A DNA stretch of 64,000 bases, taken from Acidobacterium sp. S8 (GTDB lineage: Bacteria > Acidobacteriota > Terriglobia > Terriglobales > Acidobacteriaceae). The translations under genes and the position numbers were made by a program. Under the pieces are notes generated by a model. The model made no database searches. It saw nothing but the letters and a program-made list of their open reading frames with translations, and was not told where the DNA came from. Below are positions 9,182 through 18,090 of this stretch, in pieces. How positions within the stretch are numbered: the stretch's first letter is position 1; the number at the start of each line of letters is the position of its first letter. Location: the NCBI RefSeq assembly GCF_009765985.1, contig NZ_LMUM01000015.1, forward strand, positions 248,001-312,000, given 5' to 3'.

Positions 9182-11236
9182 ATGCCTGCATTTGGAAGCT
9201 TCGCTCTCCTGCTAGCGCTGGCCCTCAGCGGCTACAACCTTCTTGCGGGCGCAATTGCGCTGCGCCAACTGGCGACCGGATCGCGTGGCCGCGTCTCTCC
9301 AGAGCGGCTTGCGGAAACTGCCCGCCGCGCGGGAATCGGCAGCTTTTTCGCAGTTACGAGCGCAGCGTTTGCCTTGGTGTGGGCTGCGTTTGCGAACGAT
9401 TTTTCGGTCTCTTACATCCTGCACCACTCGAACCGTGCCCTCCCGGGAGCGTATAAATTTGCGGCACTGTGGTCAGGACAGGAAGGCTCGCTGCTGTTGT
9501 GGGCGTGGCTGCTGGCGGCTTACGGTTTTGTGCTGCGGGCACGGCATAAAGTCGATGTGAAGCTGACGGCGTACGCCTCGACAATTCTTTCCGGGATACA
9601 GATTTTCTTTTTACTGCTGCTGAATTTTGCCGCACCGCCGTTCGCGCTGGTGGCGGGAACGATTCCGCAGGACGGCTTCGGATTAAATCCTCTGTTGCAG
9701 TATCCGGAAATGGTCATTCACCCGCCGATGCTCTACCTGGGATATGTGGGCTTTGCCGTGCCGTTTGCCTTTGCGCTGGGCGCGCTGATGATGCGGTACC
9801 CGGGCGATAAGTGGATCCACATTACGCGGCGCTGGACGATGGTAGCGTGGCTGTTTTTAACCTGCGGCATCTTCCTCGGCGCGCACTGGGCGTATTCGGT
9901 ACTCGGTTGGGGCGGCTATTGGGGCTGGGATCCGGTCGAAAATGCTTCGCTGATGCCGTGGCTTACCGGCACTGCGTTTCTGCATTCGGTCATGATGCAG
10001 GAGAAGCGCGGCATGATGAAGAACTGGAATGTGTGGCTGATCTTTTCAACCTTCGCGCTGTCGATTCTGGGGACGCTGCTGACGCGATCGGGATTGGTGA
10101 GCTCCGTACATGCGTTTGCACAGTCGTCGATTGGCACGTGGTTCTGGGCGTTCCTGGTGATTGTGCTGGTGGTTTGCCTGTTCACGTTTATTCTGCAGCG
10201 CGACCATTTGAAGAGCGAGCACAAACTGGAGTCGCTGGTTTCACGCGAATCGAGTTTTCTCTTTAATAACCTGGTGCTGCTGGCGGCCTGCTTCACCGTT
10301 CTCTGGGGCACTCTCTTCCCTGTCATTTCAGAATATGTACAGGGAAACAAAGTCACAGTCAGCGCGCCTTTTTATAATCGCGTGGCGGTGCCTATCGGGT
10401 TGTTCCTGTTATTTCTTACCGGTATCGGCCCGATCCTCGCATGGCGCAGCACCTCTTTCAAAAGCATTCGCAAGAACTTTATCCTGCCGGCGGTGGCAGC
10501 TCTGGTGACTGCGATTGTGCTGGTCGCTTGCGGCGTTTACCCCCTGAAAGATCAGGGTACGTTCTATTCGCTCATGGCATGGTCGCTGGGGGCGCTGGTG
10601 GTTACGGCTGTCGGGTCTGAATTTCTGCGCGGCGCAGGCGTGATTTCGCGGCATACCGGGCAGAATATTTTCGCCTCGATGATTCAGCTCACGCGCCGTA
10701 ATACCCGCCGTTATGGCGGATATATCATTCACTTCGGCGTGGTCGTAATCTTTATCGGCCTCGCGGGTTCGGCCTTCGATCGGAGCGTCGAACAAGAACT
10801 GAACTTTAAGCAGAGCATGACGATGGGGCCGTACCGTCTTGTCTGCCAGGATTACTCGCAGGATACAAATCCGAATTACGACACGGAATACGCAATCCTC
10901 GATGTCTACCGCGGCGATAAAAAAATTACGCAGCTTGCCCCGGAGAAACGCTTCTATCAGGCAAGCCAGACGACTTCGACGATTGTCGCCAATCATTCCA
11001 CTCTTGCGTGGGATTTATATGTGATCTACGCAGGCAAGGATCCGGACAGTGGACAGCCGATCATCAAGGTATTTCTGAATCCGCTGGTTGCGTGGATATG
11101 GATTGGCGTGGTGATTGTGATTATCGGAACTTTCGTTGCGCTAACTCCGAATATGACCGCGGCCTATGCTGCCAGCCGCAGCCGCCTGCCTGTGAGGGAA
11201 ACTCCGGAAATGGCTGTAAGTAAGGGCGGCGATTGA
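9182..11236 (+). CDS. ccmF: Cytochrome c haem lyase subunit CcmF
   Basis: CcmF (684 aa) is the multi-spanning membrane core of the System I haem lyase that attaches haem to apocytochrome c on the outer side of the cytoplasmic membrane. The tryptophan-rich WWD haem-handling motif is WGGYWGWDPVENASLMPW (243-260). Conserved histidines lie in VIHPPMLYLGY (178-188) and in the later loop near TRSGLVSSVHAF. Many hydrophobic helices cover the length, with a large periplasmic loop near the C-terminus before the last helix. The size is slightly above the usual 640-660 aa. The stop overlaps the start of ccmH, so the two are translationally coupled. The gene opens a four-gene operon. Confidence 0.95.
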   Translation: MPAFGSFALLLALALSGYNLLAGAIALRQLATGSRGRVSPERLAETARRAGIGSFFAVTSAAFALVWAAFANDFSVSYILHHSNRALPGAYKFAALWSGQEGSLLLWAWLLAAYGFVLRARHKVDVKLTAYASTILSGIQIFFLLLLNFAAPPFALVAGTIPQDGFGLNPLLQYPEMVIHPPMLYLGYVGFAVPFAFALGALMMRYPGDKWIHITRRWTMVAWLFLTCGIFLGAHWAYSVLGWGGYWGWDPVENASLMPWLTGTAFLHSVMMQEKRGMMKNWNVWLIFSTFALSILGTLLTRSGLVSSVHAFAQSSIGTWFWAFLVIVLVVCLFTFILQRDHLKSEHKLESLVSRESSFLFNNLVLLAACFTVLWGTLFPVISEYVQGNKVTVSAPFYNRVAVPIGLFLLFLTGIGPILAWRSTSFKSIRKNFILPAVAALVTAIVLVACGVYPLKDQGTFYSLMAWSLGALVVTAVGSEFLRGAGVISRHTGQNIFASMIQLTRRNTRRYGGYIIHFGVVVIFIGLAGSAFDRSVEQELNFKQSMTMGPYRLVCQDYSQDTNPNYDTEYAILDVYRGDKKITQLAPEKRFYQASQTTSTIVANHSTLAWDLYVIYAGKDPDSGQPIIKVFLNPLVAWIWIGVVIVIIGTFVALTPNMTAAYAASRSRLPVRETPEMAVSKGGD

Positions 11237-11700
11237 TGCGGAAGCTGTTTCGTTTTTCGCAGCTGGGGCTCCTGGTTTTGCTCGCAATCTTCACCATGGG
11301 ATCAGCGGACACGGCTGTTCGCTACAACGATCTTGGGCACAAGATGATGTGCGTATGCGGTTGCGGGCAAATTTTGATTGAGTGCAATCACCTGGGCTGC
11401 CCTGACTCCGATGGAGAACTTGCTGAACTGCGCACGGCACTGAGCCAGGGCAAGGGCGACACGGAGATTCTGGAGGCTTTTCAGGCAAAATATGGTCCGA
11501 CAGTGCTGGCCGCTCCCATGCTGACGAAGTTCAACATCATAGCCTGGGTTGTGCCGCCGCTTGTACTGCTGCTCGGCATTGGCGGCACGATTGCACTGGT
11601 AAGAAAGTGGAGGCTGCGCACGGTCGCTATGCCCGCTGCGTCCAATGTGCGTGGCTTTGATCGCATCCGCGACCAGATTCGGAAGGAGACTGAACTATGA
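11236..11700 (+). CDS. ccmH: Cytochrome c maturation protein CcmH (cysteine-rich variant)
   Basis: CcmH (154 aa from ATG 11236) is a periplasm-facing thiol protein that prepares apocytochrome c for haem ligation together with CcmF. An N-terminal signal anchor is followed by the cysteine motif. Where the usual motif is LRCxxC, this protein has KMMCVCGCGQILIECNHLGC, with five cysteines. A single transmembrane helix (WVVPPLVLLLGIGGTIAL) follows, as in the family. The ATG overlaps the ccmF stop (TGATG). A TTG at 11233 is an alternative. The stop overlaps the next gene by ATGA. The function is secure from context. The extra cysteines are a lineage feature worth noting. Confidence 0.9.
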   Translation: MRKLFRFSQLGLLVLLAIFTMGSADTAVRYNDLGHKMMCVCGCGQILIECNHLGCPDSDGELAELRTALSQGKGDTEILEAFQAKYGPTVLAAPMLTKFNIIAWVVPPLVLLLGIGGTIALVRKWRLRTVAMPAASNVRGFDRIRDQIRKETEL

Positions 11701-11978
11701 GTACGATTGCCTGTGGGCTGCTTCTGATCGCCATTTTTATCTATGTCTTCTATCCCGACCGCCATCCAGAGGCGCAGATTCAGAAGACGCGGCTCGATTT
11801 CCTGCGCGAGCGCAAAGAGGTTTTGTATGACAATCTACGCGATCTGAACTTCGAGTACCGTGCCGGCAAATATCCCGAAGAAGATTACGCTGCGCAGCGA
11901 GCTGCGCTTGAAAATGAGGCAGCTGAAATTATGGCCGAAATGGATTTGCTGGAGCGGCAGACTCTTCATAGTGCATGA
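11697..11978 (+). CDS. CcmI-like small membrane protein with C-terminal helical module
   Basis: This 93-residue protein has one N-terminal helix (TIACGLLLIAIFIYVFY) followed by a charged helical region (RLDFLRERKEVLYDNLRDL, then EYRAGKYPEEDYAAQRAALE). Its position directly after ccmH, overlapping it by 4 nt, and the short anchor-plus-coil layout recall the N-terminal part of CcmI, which chaperones apocytochrome c. It is much shorter than CcmI and lacks the TPR region. The tail resembles the C-terminal tail of the next gene product, suggesting a shared module. The role is inferred from operon position. Confidence 0.65.
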   Translation: MSTIACGLLLIAIFIYVFYPDRHPEAQIQKTRLDFLRERKEVLYDNLRDLNFEYRAGKYPEEDYAAQRAALENEAAEIMAEMDLLERQTLHSA

Positions 11979-12053
11979 GCATAAGATACCTTCGCATTGG
12001 TAACCAGCCGGTGTGGTGTGGCACATATTTAGAAAGCATTTGGAAAACTATTC

Positions 12054-13319
12054 ATGACATTGATTTCACGTTTGCGTCTTGGCGTTGCAGCGCTTGGTAT
12101 CTTTGCGGCTTCTCTACCCGCGCTCGCTGCCACTGTAACCGGAACTGTTACGAACAAAACGATCGGTAAGCCTGCAGCCGGGGATGATGTGGTGCTGATC
12201 GCTTTCGGTCAGGGCATGCAGGAGGCGGGACGCACCAAAACGGACGCCAAGGGGCATTACTCCATCGATGTGCCCGATAAGGGCATGCACCTGATCCGCG
12301 TTGACCACGAAAAGGCTACTTATTTTCAACCGGTGCCGCCCGGTACGACAACCGCGGATGTCGATGTTTACGATGTTCTGGCCAAGGTAGAGGGTGTCAG
12401 CACCGAAGCGAACGTAATGCGCATCGAGACCGATCCTCAGGGGCTGCACGTTATCGAGAATTATTTCGTCAAAAACGAGTCGAATCCGCCGAAAACGCAG
12501 TTTAGTCCGCGCGCATATGAGATTTTCCTGCCGCCGGACGCACGCATTGAAGGCTCAGCGGCCATGGGCCCCGGAGGCATGCCGGTATCCTCGTCTCCCG
12601 TTCCTACAGGCGAGAAGGGTTACTATGCTTTCGTCTTCCCGGTACGTCCGGGCGAAACCCGTTTCCAGGTGAGCTATCATCTGCCCTACAACGGTAGCTT
12701 TAATTTCACGCCGAAGGTTTCGCTGCCAACCCAAAATGTCGCAGTTATGCTGCCAAAAAGCATGAAGTTTGCGAGTTCCGGATCGACTGCATTCCAGCCC
12801 ATCAATGATGGATCCGACGCGCAGACCTTCCTGACCAGAAACGTCTCCCCGTCGCAGGCGCTGGCTTTTTCGGTTTCCGGAACGGGCTCGATGCCTCGCG
12901 AGGCACAGGGACAGGGTGAGCAAGCGCCATCGGGGCCTGAGGCCGGTGAGACTTCCGCGGCCAACGACACGCGTCCCGGCGGCGGATTGGGCAATCCCAT
13001 CGACACGCCGGACCCTTTGAATAAGTACAAGTGGTGGATTTTGAGCGGCCTGGCACTTGTCTTGGCTGCAGCGGCCGCATTTCTGCTGCGGGCAAAGCCT
13101 GAACCTGTTACTGCGCCTTTATCACCGACGATGCCAGCCACCATCAGGACTGCGTCAACCCTGCCGTCGGATCTGTTGACCGCGCTCAAAGAAGAATTAT
13201 TTGCGCTGGAGACCGAGCGGCTGGAAGGCAAGCTCAGCGAGCAGGAATACGCTGAACAAAAGGCCGCACTGGAGACGGTGCTCCGTCGTGCTCTGGCGCG
13301 TCAGGCAGTCGCCAGCTGA
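12054..13319 (+). CDS. Membrane-anchored carboxypeptidase-regulatory-like protein of the ccm operon
   Basis: This 421-residue exported protein has a signal peptide (SRLRLGVAALGIFAASLPALA) and an N-terminal carboxypeptidase-regulatory beta-sandwich (VTGTVTNKTIGKPAAGDDVV, residues about 24-110). A second beta-rich region follows. Near residues 323-345 there is a single transmembrane helix (WWILSGLALVLAAAAAFLL), then a cytoplasmic tail ending in LETERLEGKLSEQEYAEQKA. The tail matches that of the preceding small protein. It lies 75 bp after that gene and is probably co-transcribed. It may link envelope sensing or assembly to cytochrome maturation, but no defined function is known to me. Confidence 0.7.
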   Translation: MTLISRLRLGVAALGIFAASLPALAATVTGTVTNKTIGKPAAGDDVVLIAFGQGMQEAGRTKTDAKGHYSIDVPDKGMHLIRVDHEKATYFQPVPPGTTTADVDVYDVLAKVEGVSTEANVMRIETDPQGLHVIENYFVKNESNPPKTQFSPRAYEIFLPPDARIEGSAAMGPGGMPVSSSPVPTGEKGYYAFVFPVRPGETRFQVSYHLPYNGSFNFTPKVSLPTQNVAVMLPKSMKFASSGSTAFQPINDGSDAQTFLTRNVSPSQALAFSVSGTGSMPREAQGQGEQAPSGPEAGETSAANDTRPGGGLGNPIDTPDPLNKYKWWILSGLALVLAAAAAFLLRAKPEPVTAPLSPTMPATIRTASTLPSDLLTALKEELFALETERLEGKLSEQEYAEQKAALETVLRRALARQAVAS

Positions 13320-13353
13320 TTTTCAGGCTTAAATAACAAATTTGCGCTGCTCG

Positions 13354-13587
13354 TCAGAAGCCGAAGAACTTCTCGCGCAGCGCATCCTCATATTCCTTCT
13401 TTGCTTCCTTTGCCAGGGTGCGGGCATCCTCTTCACGAAAGTGTGCAGATTCCCACTTGTCGATTTCAGCGACAGAATGGTCGCCTGAGGCAAGTGCTTC
13501 TTCGTCGCGGATGGCAGAAATCCATACCTCGACTGCGGCTTTGTAATTGGACTGGAGCTGATCTAACTCTTGCGTATCGTCGTTCAT
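13354..13587 (-). CDS. Small charged helical protein of unknown function
   Basis: A 77-residue, highly charged and predicted alpha-helical protein (NDDTQELDQLQSNYKAAVE at the start, DALREKFFGF at the end). I prefer ATG 13587 because GGAG lies about 7 nt upstream; ATG 13590 is adjacent. The longer upstream frame has no support. It has no signal peptide, membrane helix or known motif. It is convergent with the ccm operon, 34 bp from its end. Confidence 0.6.
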   Translation of the reverse strand: MNDDTQELDQLQSNYKAAVEVWISAIRDEEALASGDHSVAEIDKWESAHFREEDARTLAKEAKKEYEDALREKFFGF

Positions 13588-13659
13588 CATTCTTCTCCGC
13601 GACGGCCAGACTAGCGGGAGTTTATGAACAGATGATTGCAATTATTGGACTAAATTCTT

Positions 13660-13977
13660 CTACTGAACGGTGAAATTAGCTCCCACGACCACACCGTCGC
13701 CAGTGGTGACCAGTTGCATATCCGGAGCAGATAACGACGTGCCATTTGCCCGCTTGAGGGCAAATTTGGTGAGAGATTTTTCGCAAAGGCCGGAACTGCC
13801 GTGTCCCATGGAATCCACCTGGATTGGAGGATTTCCCGACGCGCGTTCACAAAAAGAAATATGAATGGCCCCATGGTAGTCATTTGGCACAACAATGCCC
13901 GGGTCGGAGGCACAAGCAGCAGCGGCGCCTGCCAGCACTGGGATAGCGAGGAGCAGCCGGAAAGTTGTCTTATTCAT
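13660..13977 (-). CDS. Small exported protein of unknown function
   Basis: A 105-residue protein with a clear signal peptide (NKTTFRLLLAIPVLAGAAAA). A cysteine follows the signal (AAACASDPG), so lipid attachment is possible but the lipobox is weak. The mature part has one more cysteine pair (SFCERA and GLCEKS) that could form a disulfide, and a motif IVVPNDYHGAIHISF. I do not recognise a function. It faces away from dnaX, and the 150 bp between them should hold both promoters. Confidence 0.6.
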   Translation of the reverse strand: MNKTTFRLLLAIPVLAGAAAACASDPGIVVPNDYHGAIHISFCERASGNPPIQVDSMGHGSSGLCEKSLTKFALKRANGTSLSAPDMQLVTTGDGVVVGANFTVQ

Positions 13978-14128
13978 CGTTCGTGGGCCTATGGTTTCCT
14001 TTAGATTTGTTTAGTTTACTGCGTCGCCACTCTAAACACTATAAAACGAGAAGGTCTGAAATTCATCGCTTACCGCCGCTAAAAATTTCCGCAGCCAGTA
14101 AGCGATACAATCGTCTTTCAGATCACTC

Positions 14129-16060
14129 ATGGCTTATCAGGTTCTAGCTAGAAAATATCGTCCCCAGCGCTTCAGCGATGTAGTGGGACAGGAGCACGTC
14201 ACCCGTACCCTGCTCAACGCCCTCGAACAAGGGCGCATCGCTCATGGCTATATCTTCAGCGGCCACCGCGGCATCGGTAAAACGACTATCGCCCGCATTC
14301 TGGCCATGGCGCTCAACTGTCGGACAGCTATCGGATCTGCTGAGCGACCCACGCCAGAACCCTGCGGTGTCTGCGATTCGTGCACGGAAATCAGGGCCGG
14401 GAATGCCGTCGATGTGATCGAAATCGACGCGGCCACCAATCGCGGCATTGATGAGATTCGTGAGCTGAGAGACGCGGCCCGCTACCGTCCTGCACGTGAC
14501 AAGTACAAGATTTACATCCTTGATGAGGCGCACCAGATCACCGATGCGGCCTTCAACGCCCTGCTGAAGACGCTCGAAGAGCCGCCAGACCATGTTGTCT
14601 TCATGATGGCCACGACACAGCCGGAGGATTTTCCGCAAACAATTCGCTCTCGTTGCCAGCACTTCAGCTTTCACGCGGTAAAGTTTGACGACATCCTGGG
14701 ACAGCTACGCGCCATCGCGGCTCATGAAGGGGTCGCTGCTGATGAGGCCGCGCTGGCTCTGCTTGCTGAAGCCGGGGATGGATCGATGCGAGATGCTCTG
14801 TCGATCATGGACCAGGCGATTGCCTCCGCTCCATTGATCGATGGCAAAGCAAAGCTCGATGCAGCACAGATTCTGGAGCTGATGGGCACTGTTCCCAATA
14901 CTGTCTTCGAGCGCTTGATGGAGGCGATCAGCGAGAACCAGACGGCCCCGGTCATCGCTGAGATGAATCGGTTGCTTGACGCGGGAAATAGCCCATCGGC
15001 GCTGGCCCGACAATTTGTGCGGTACCTGCGCAATGTGCTCATGGCGCGCATTGCGGGTGTGGATTCCGAACTGCTGCAGATTTCAACCGATGAGCGTGCG
15101 CGTGCGGCAAGGTCTGCGGCTCTGTTTGCTGAAGAGGATCTGACGCGCTTTCTGCAGGTCATGCTGCGAACCTTCGACGAATTGAATTACAGGCAGGAGC
15201 AACGTTTCCATCTGGAACTGGGACTGGTAAAGCTGGTGCATCTGCAACGTCTGCTGCCAGTCGAAGAACTGCTGAGCCAAATGCCTGCCGGAGGCATAAG
15301 GCCCACAACTGGTGGAGGAGCACTACCGAAGCCCTCGCCAACTGCTCCGGTCAGGACTGCCGAGCCTGTCCGTGCTCCGGAACCGGCAAAACCGGTGTTT
15401 TCTCCTTTTGAAGCGGACCGTAACCGGAAAATTACCAGTGACACCGGGTTAACGGTGAAGTCGCAATTGGCAGCGCCTGAACCGGAAATGTCCGCTCCTG
15501 CCCCGGCGCCCGCACGAACGCTCACTCCGCTTGAAGTTACGGCCAAAGCGGTGGAAACGGCAACCCTCAAGGTTCCAGTCGCTACCGTCGTTGAAATGCC
15601 GATGGAAGCAACCGAAGGCGCCCTGGCGCTCGCGACCGAGCCGCGCGTAGAGATAACTCCGCAGCAGAATGGCGACCTCGACAGAATTCGCGAGGCGGTC
15701 TGTACTGCGCTCGAGCAGAATGGTCACAATACCGCAGCTGTTCTGCTGGATTCCGGCAAGTGGGCGCTGGAAGGCGACACGATTCGCGTTGAAGTAGGCA
15801 TTAAGAAAACGATGCTGGGCCTTACTATGAATGTCGATGCGGATAAGATTGCAAGGAACACCCTGCGGTCCTCTGGAGTACAACAAAAGTTGTTAGTTGT
15901 TCCCGGCGAAGGTGCCGCGTCGAGTGCTCCGGCAAAATCGCGGTCGGCAGCCAGTGGATCGGTGCAAGCTGCTGCGCTTGAAAATCCGCTGGTAAAGCAG
16001 GCCATGGATCTATTTTCCGCGGAAGTGCGAAGCGTGCTCGATTTACGCGATAAAAATTGA
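14129..16060 (+). CDS. dnaX: DNA polymerase III subunit gamma/tau
   Basis: DnaX (643 aa) is the clamp-loader ATPase of the replicative polymerase. The N-terminal AAA+ module shows Walker A GHRGIGKT (about 46-53), the zinc-binding cysteines of the C-x8-9-C-x2-C-x2-C type (around ALNC and CGVCDSC), the Walker B DEAH box (LDEAHQIT) and sensor 1 (TTQPEDFPQTIRSRCQHF). Domain III follows to about residue 380. A proline/alanine-rich linker (about 395-500) and a tau-like C-terminal domain follow. A TACAAT box is centred about 20 nt upstream of the ATG. It is followed by ybaB and, after an inserted regulator, recR. Confidence 0.95.
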   Translation: MAYQVLARKYRPQRFSDVVGQEHVTRTLLNALEQGRIAHGYIFSGHRGIGKTTIARILAMALNCRTAIGSAERPTPEPCGVCDSCTEIRAGNAVDVIEIDAATNRGIDEIRELRDAARYRPARDKYKIYILDEAHQITDAAFNALLKTLEEPPDHVVFMMATTQPEDFPQTIRSRCQHFSFHAVKFDDILGQLRAIAAHEGVAADEAALALLAEAGDGSMRDALSIMDQAIASAPLIDGKAKLDAAQILELMGTVPNTVFERLMEAISENQTAPVIAEMNRLLDAGNSPSALARQFVRYLRNVLMARIAGVDSELLQISTDERARAARSAALFAEEDLTRFLQVMLRTFDELNYRQEQRFHLELGLVKLVHLQRLLPVEELLSQMPAGGIRPTTGGGALPKPSPTAPVRTAEPVRAPEPAKPVFSPFEADRNRKITSDTGLTVKSQLAAPEPEMSAPAPAPARTLTPLEVTAKAVETATLKVPVATVVEMPMEATEGALALATEPRVEITPQQNGDLDRIREAVCTALEQNGHNTAAVLLDSGKWALEGDTIRVEVGIKKTMLGLTMNVDADKIARNTLRSSGVQQKLLVVPGEGAASSAPAKSRSAASGSVQAAALENPLVKQAMDLFSAEVRSVLDLRDKN

Positions 16061-16113
16061 CAGGCCGTTTTACCTGCTCTGAGCGCAAGGGCGGCTATTT
16101 TGAGGTTTGAAAT

Positions 16114-16440
16114 ATGAATCCACTGAAAATTCAGGAAATGCTGGCGCAGGCCAAGCAAATGCAGGAACAGATGCAGGAGAAACTCGGCCAGACTGTGGTC
16201 GAAGCCTCTTCCGGTGGCGGCGCTGTCACGGTCAAGATGAACGGCCAGAAGCAGGTGCTGAAAGTCACAATCGATCCGAGTGCCGTCTCCAGCCTCAGCG
16301 GAAACGCTGCTGACGTCGAGATGCTTGAAGACCTGGTTGCTGCGGCTTTCAATGAAGCGGGAAGACGTGCCGACGAAGCTATCAAATCGAGTGCCTCTGC
16401 GATGCTGGGAGGCTTGAACCTTCCCCCGGGCCTGTTCTGA
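16114..16440 (+). CDS. YbaB/EbfC nucleoid-associated protein
   Basis: A 108-residue YbaB/EbfC family protein, a small DNA-binding dimer commonly encoded right after dnaX. Visible features are the N-terminal helix (QEMLAQAKQMQEQMQEKLG), the beta segment VTVKMNGQKQVLKVTIDP, and the C-terminal helix DLVAAAFNEAGRRADEAI. It lies 53 bp downstream of dnaX and was probably transcribed with it. The classical dnaX-ybaB-recR order is interrupted downstream by a MerR gene. Confidence 0.92.
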   Translation: MNPLKIQEMLAQAKQMQEQMQEKLGQTVVEASSGGGAVTVKMNGQKQVLKVTIDPSAVSSLSGNAADVEMLEDLVAAAFNEAGRRADEAIKSSASAMLGGLNLPPGLF

Positions 16441-16530
16441 ATCTCTTCTTGAGTTCCTCACCGAAAAACGGCCTGCGAAACAGTTTGCGCCTGAATGAAA
16501 CGATGCCCTGTAAATCTTCCAGATTTCTTG

Positions 16531-16561
16531 TTGACTCTCCGCTAACGGGAGACCTTAAAAC
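16531..16561 (+). promoter_or_regulatory. MerR-type promoter with 19-bp spacer and dyad operator
   Basis: A TTGACT -35 box (16531-16536) and TAAAAC -10 box (16556-16561) are separated by 19 bp. Inside the spacer is the dyad TCTCC-GCTAACG-GGAGA (16536-16540 with 16548-16552). An over-long spacer carrying a palindrome is the hallmark of MerR-family promoters, which the regulator untwists for transcription. The predicted start point falls at or next to the GTG start codon at 16568. Confidence 0.6.
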
Positions 16562-16567
16562 TGAGCC

Positions 16568-17377
16568 GTGTTCAAGATTGGCGAGTTTTCCGCTCTAACG
16601 CGCATCTCGATCAAGACGCTCCGTTACTACGACGAGACAGGATTGCTGCGTCCGGCACACGTCGATAGTGCGACAGGATACCGCTACTATTCCGCCCAGC
16701 AATTGCCGAGGCTACATAGGATATTGGCCCTGAAAGATCTCGGCTTTTCGCTCGATCAAATCGGCATGGCGCTCCAGTCCACCATTACGCTACAGGAGTT
16801 ACGCGGCATGGTTACGCTTCGGAGGACAGAGCAGGAAAATCATGTGCGTGAAGAACAGGAACGACTCGCGCGTCTCGAAACACTGATCAAATTCATGGAA
16901 CAGGAGTCAAAGATGAGTGCAGATATAGTCATCAAGGAAGTTGGCCCCGAGTGGATCGTATCGGTTCGAGAAACCATTGCAAATTATCCATCGGTCGGCG
17001 CGCTTTATCCGGAGGTCATCAACCAGACCGGCGGCACCTGTGCGGCAGGCATGCCCGTCGCGATCTGGCACGACATGGAACATAAGGAAAAAGACGTCGA
17101 TGCCGAAGCCGGTTTCTTCATCAAGGAGGCTTTGCCTTCACATGGAACCGCAAGGATGTATCAACTGGACGGCGCTACCGTCGCCAGCTACATGCACCAT
17201 GGAGCCTTCAATCGGCTGGATGAGGCATACCAGAACGTCATGCGCTGGGTCGAGGCGAATCATTACCGCGTTGCCGGACCATTCCGCGAGCTCTACCACT
17301 ATTGCACGCAACCGGTTCGTCAGGACGATGACTCGTATGTGACTGAGATTCAGGTACCGGTCGCGAAGACTGCCTGA
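16568..17377 (+). CDS. MerR-family regulator with GyrI-like effector-binding domain
   Basis: A 269-residue transcription factor. The N-terminal MerR winged helix reads IGEFSALTRISIKTLRYYDE and GYRYYSAQQLPRL (residues 3-70). A coiled dimerisation helix with LRRTEQENHVREEQERLARL comes next (about 80-115). A GyrI-like ligand-binding domain of the BmrR type occupies about 118-269. Such regulators often sense hydrophobic or cationic drugs. The start is GTG 16568, with no Shine-Dalgarno sequence but a MerR-type promoter ending 7 nt upstream, which suggests leaderless autoregulation. No obvious efflux target adjoins it. It separates ybaB from recR. Confidence 0.88.
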   Translation: MFKIGEFSALTRISIKTLRYYDETGLLRPAHVDSATGYRYYSAQQLPRLHRILALKDLGFSLDQIGMALQSTITLQELRGMVTLRRTEQENHVREEQERLARLETLIKFMEQESKMSADIVIKEVGPEWIVSVRETIANYPSVGALYPEVINQTGGTCAAGMPVAIWHDMEHKEKDVDAEAGFFIKEALPSHGTARMYQLDGATVASYMHHGAFNRLDEAYQNVMRWVEANHYRVAGPFRELYHYCTQPVRQDDDSYVTEIQVPVAKTA

Positions 17378-17437
17378 GGATTGCGAAACGTGGCAAAGCG
17401 CGCTGAATCCTGCTAAAAACAGCGAAGAGGTATTGTT

Positions 17438-18037
17438 TTGTCACGTTTTGCAGAACCCATGGCGCGACTGATTGAAGAACTGCGTAAGCTGCCCGGCATC
17501 GGATCAAAGAATGCGCAGCGGCTTGCCTTCCACGTCCTTCGGTCGAGCAACGATGATGCCGAAGCACTTGCTGACGCGATCCGCACCCTGAAAGCCCAGC
17601 TGCGGCTCTGCTCCGTTTGCAACAACATCACCGATGTCGATCCCTGTGTCTACTGCGCCAGCCCCACCCGCAACCAGCGGCTGGTTTGCGTAGTCGAGGA
17701 GCCGACGAACATCGCCACGATTGAAAAAACCCGCAGCTACAACGGTGTTTTTCATGTGCTGCACGGCACGCTGTCTCCGCTGCACGGCGTGGGTCCCGAA
17801 CATCTGCGTACCGGAAATTTGCTCGCTCGCGTTTCCCGCGGCGATGTAGACGAAGTAATCCTGGCAACTTCCCCTACCGTGGAAGGCGAAGCGACCGCAG
17901 GCTACCTGGCGGAGGTGTTGCGCCCGGCCCGGATACGCGTGACGCGCATTGCGACGGGCGTGCCTGCCGGCAGCGATATTGAATATGCCGATGAAGTGAC
18001 GATGTCGCGCGCGCTCGAAGGTCGGCGGGAGATGTAG
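17438..18037 (+). CDS. recR: Recombination protein RecR
   Basis: RecR (199 aa) acts with RecO and RecF to load RecA on gaps. The helix-hairpin-helix is at about 10-32 ([20 protein letters not shown]), followed by the four-cysteine zinc finger CSVCNN...CVYC (about 57-72). The Toprim domain starts at [16 protein letters not shown], and the C-terminal Walker B-like region follows. The length is exact for the family. The start is TTG 17438, preceded by a GAAGAGG ribosome-binding site. In most bacteria it follows ybaB directly. Here a MerR gene lies between. Confidence 0.95.
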   Translation: MSRFAEPMARLIEELRKLPGIGSKNAQRLAFHVLRSSNDDAEALADAIRTLKAQLRLCSVCNNITDVDPCVYCASPTRNQRLVCVVEEPTNIATIEKTRSYNGVFHVLHGTLSPLHGVGPEHLRTGNLLARVSRGDVDEVILATSPTVEGEATAGYLAEVLRPARIRVTRIATGVPAGSDIEYADEVTMSRALEGRREM

Positions 18038-18090
18038 ACAGAGCCCAACAGGTGATGTTTTCTGTGTCGAGCCCTGTATTAGGTATTTTT

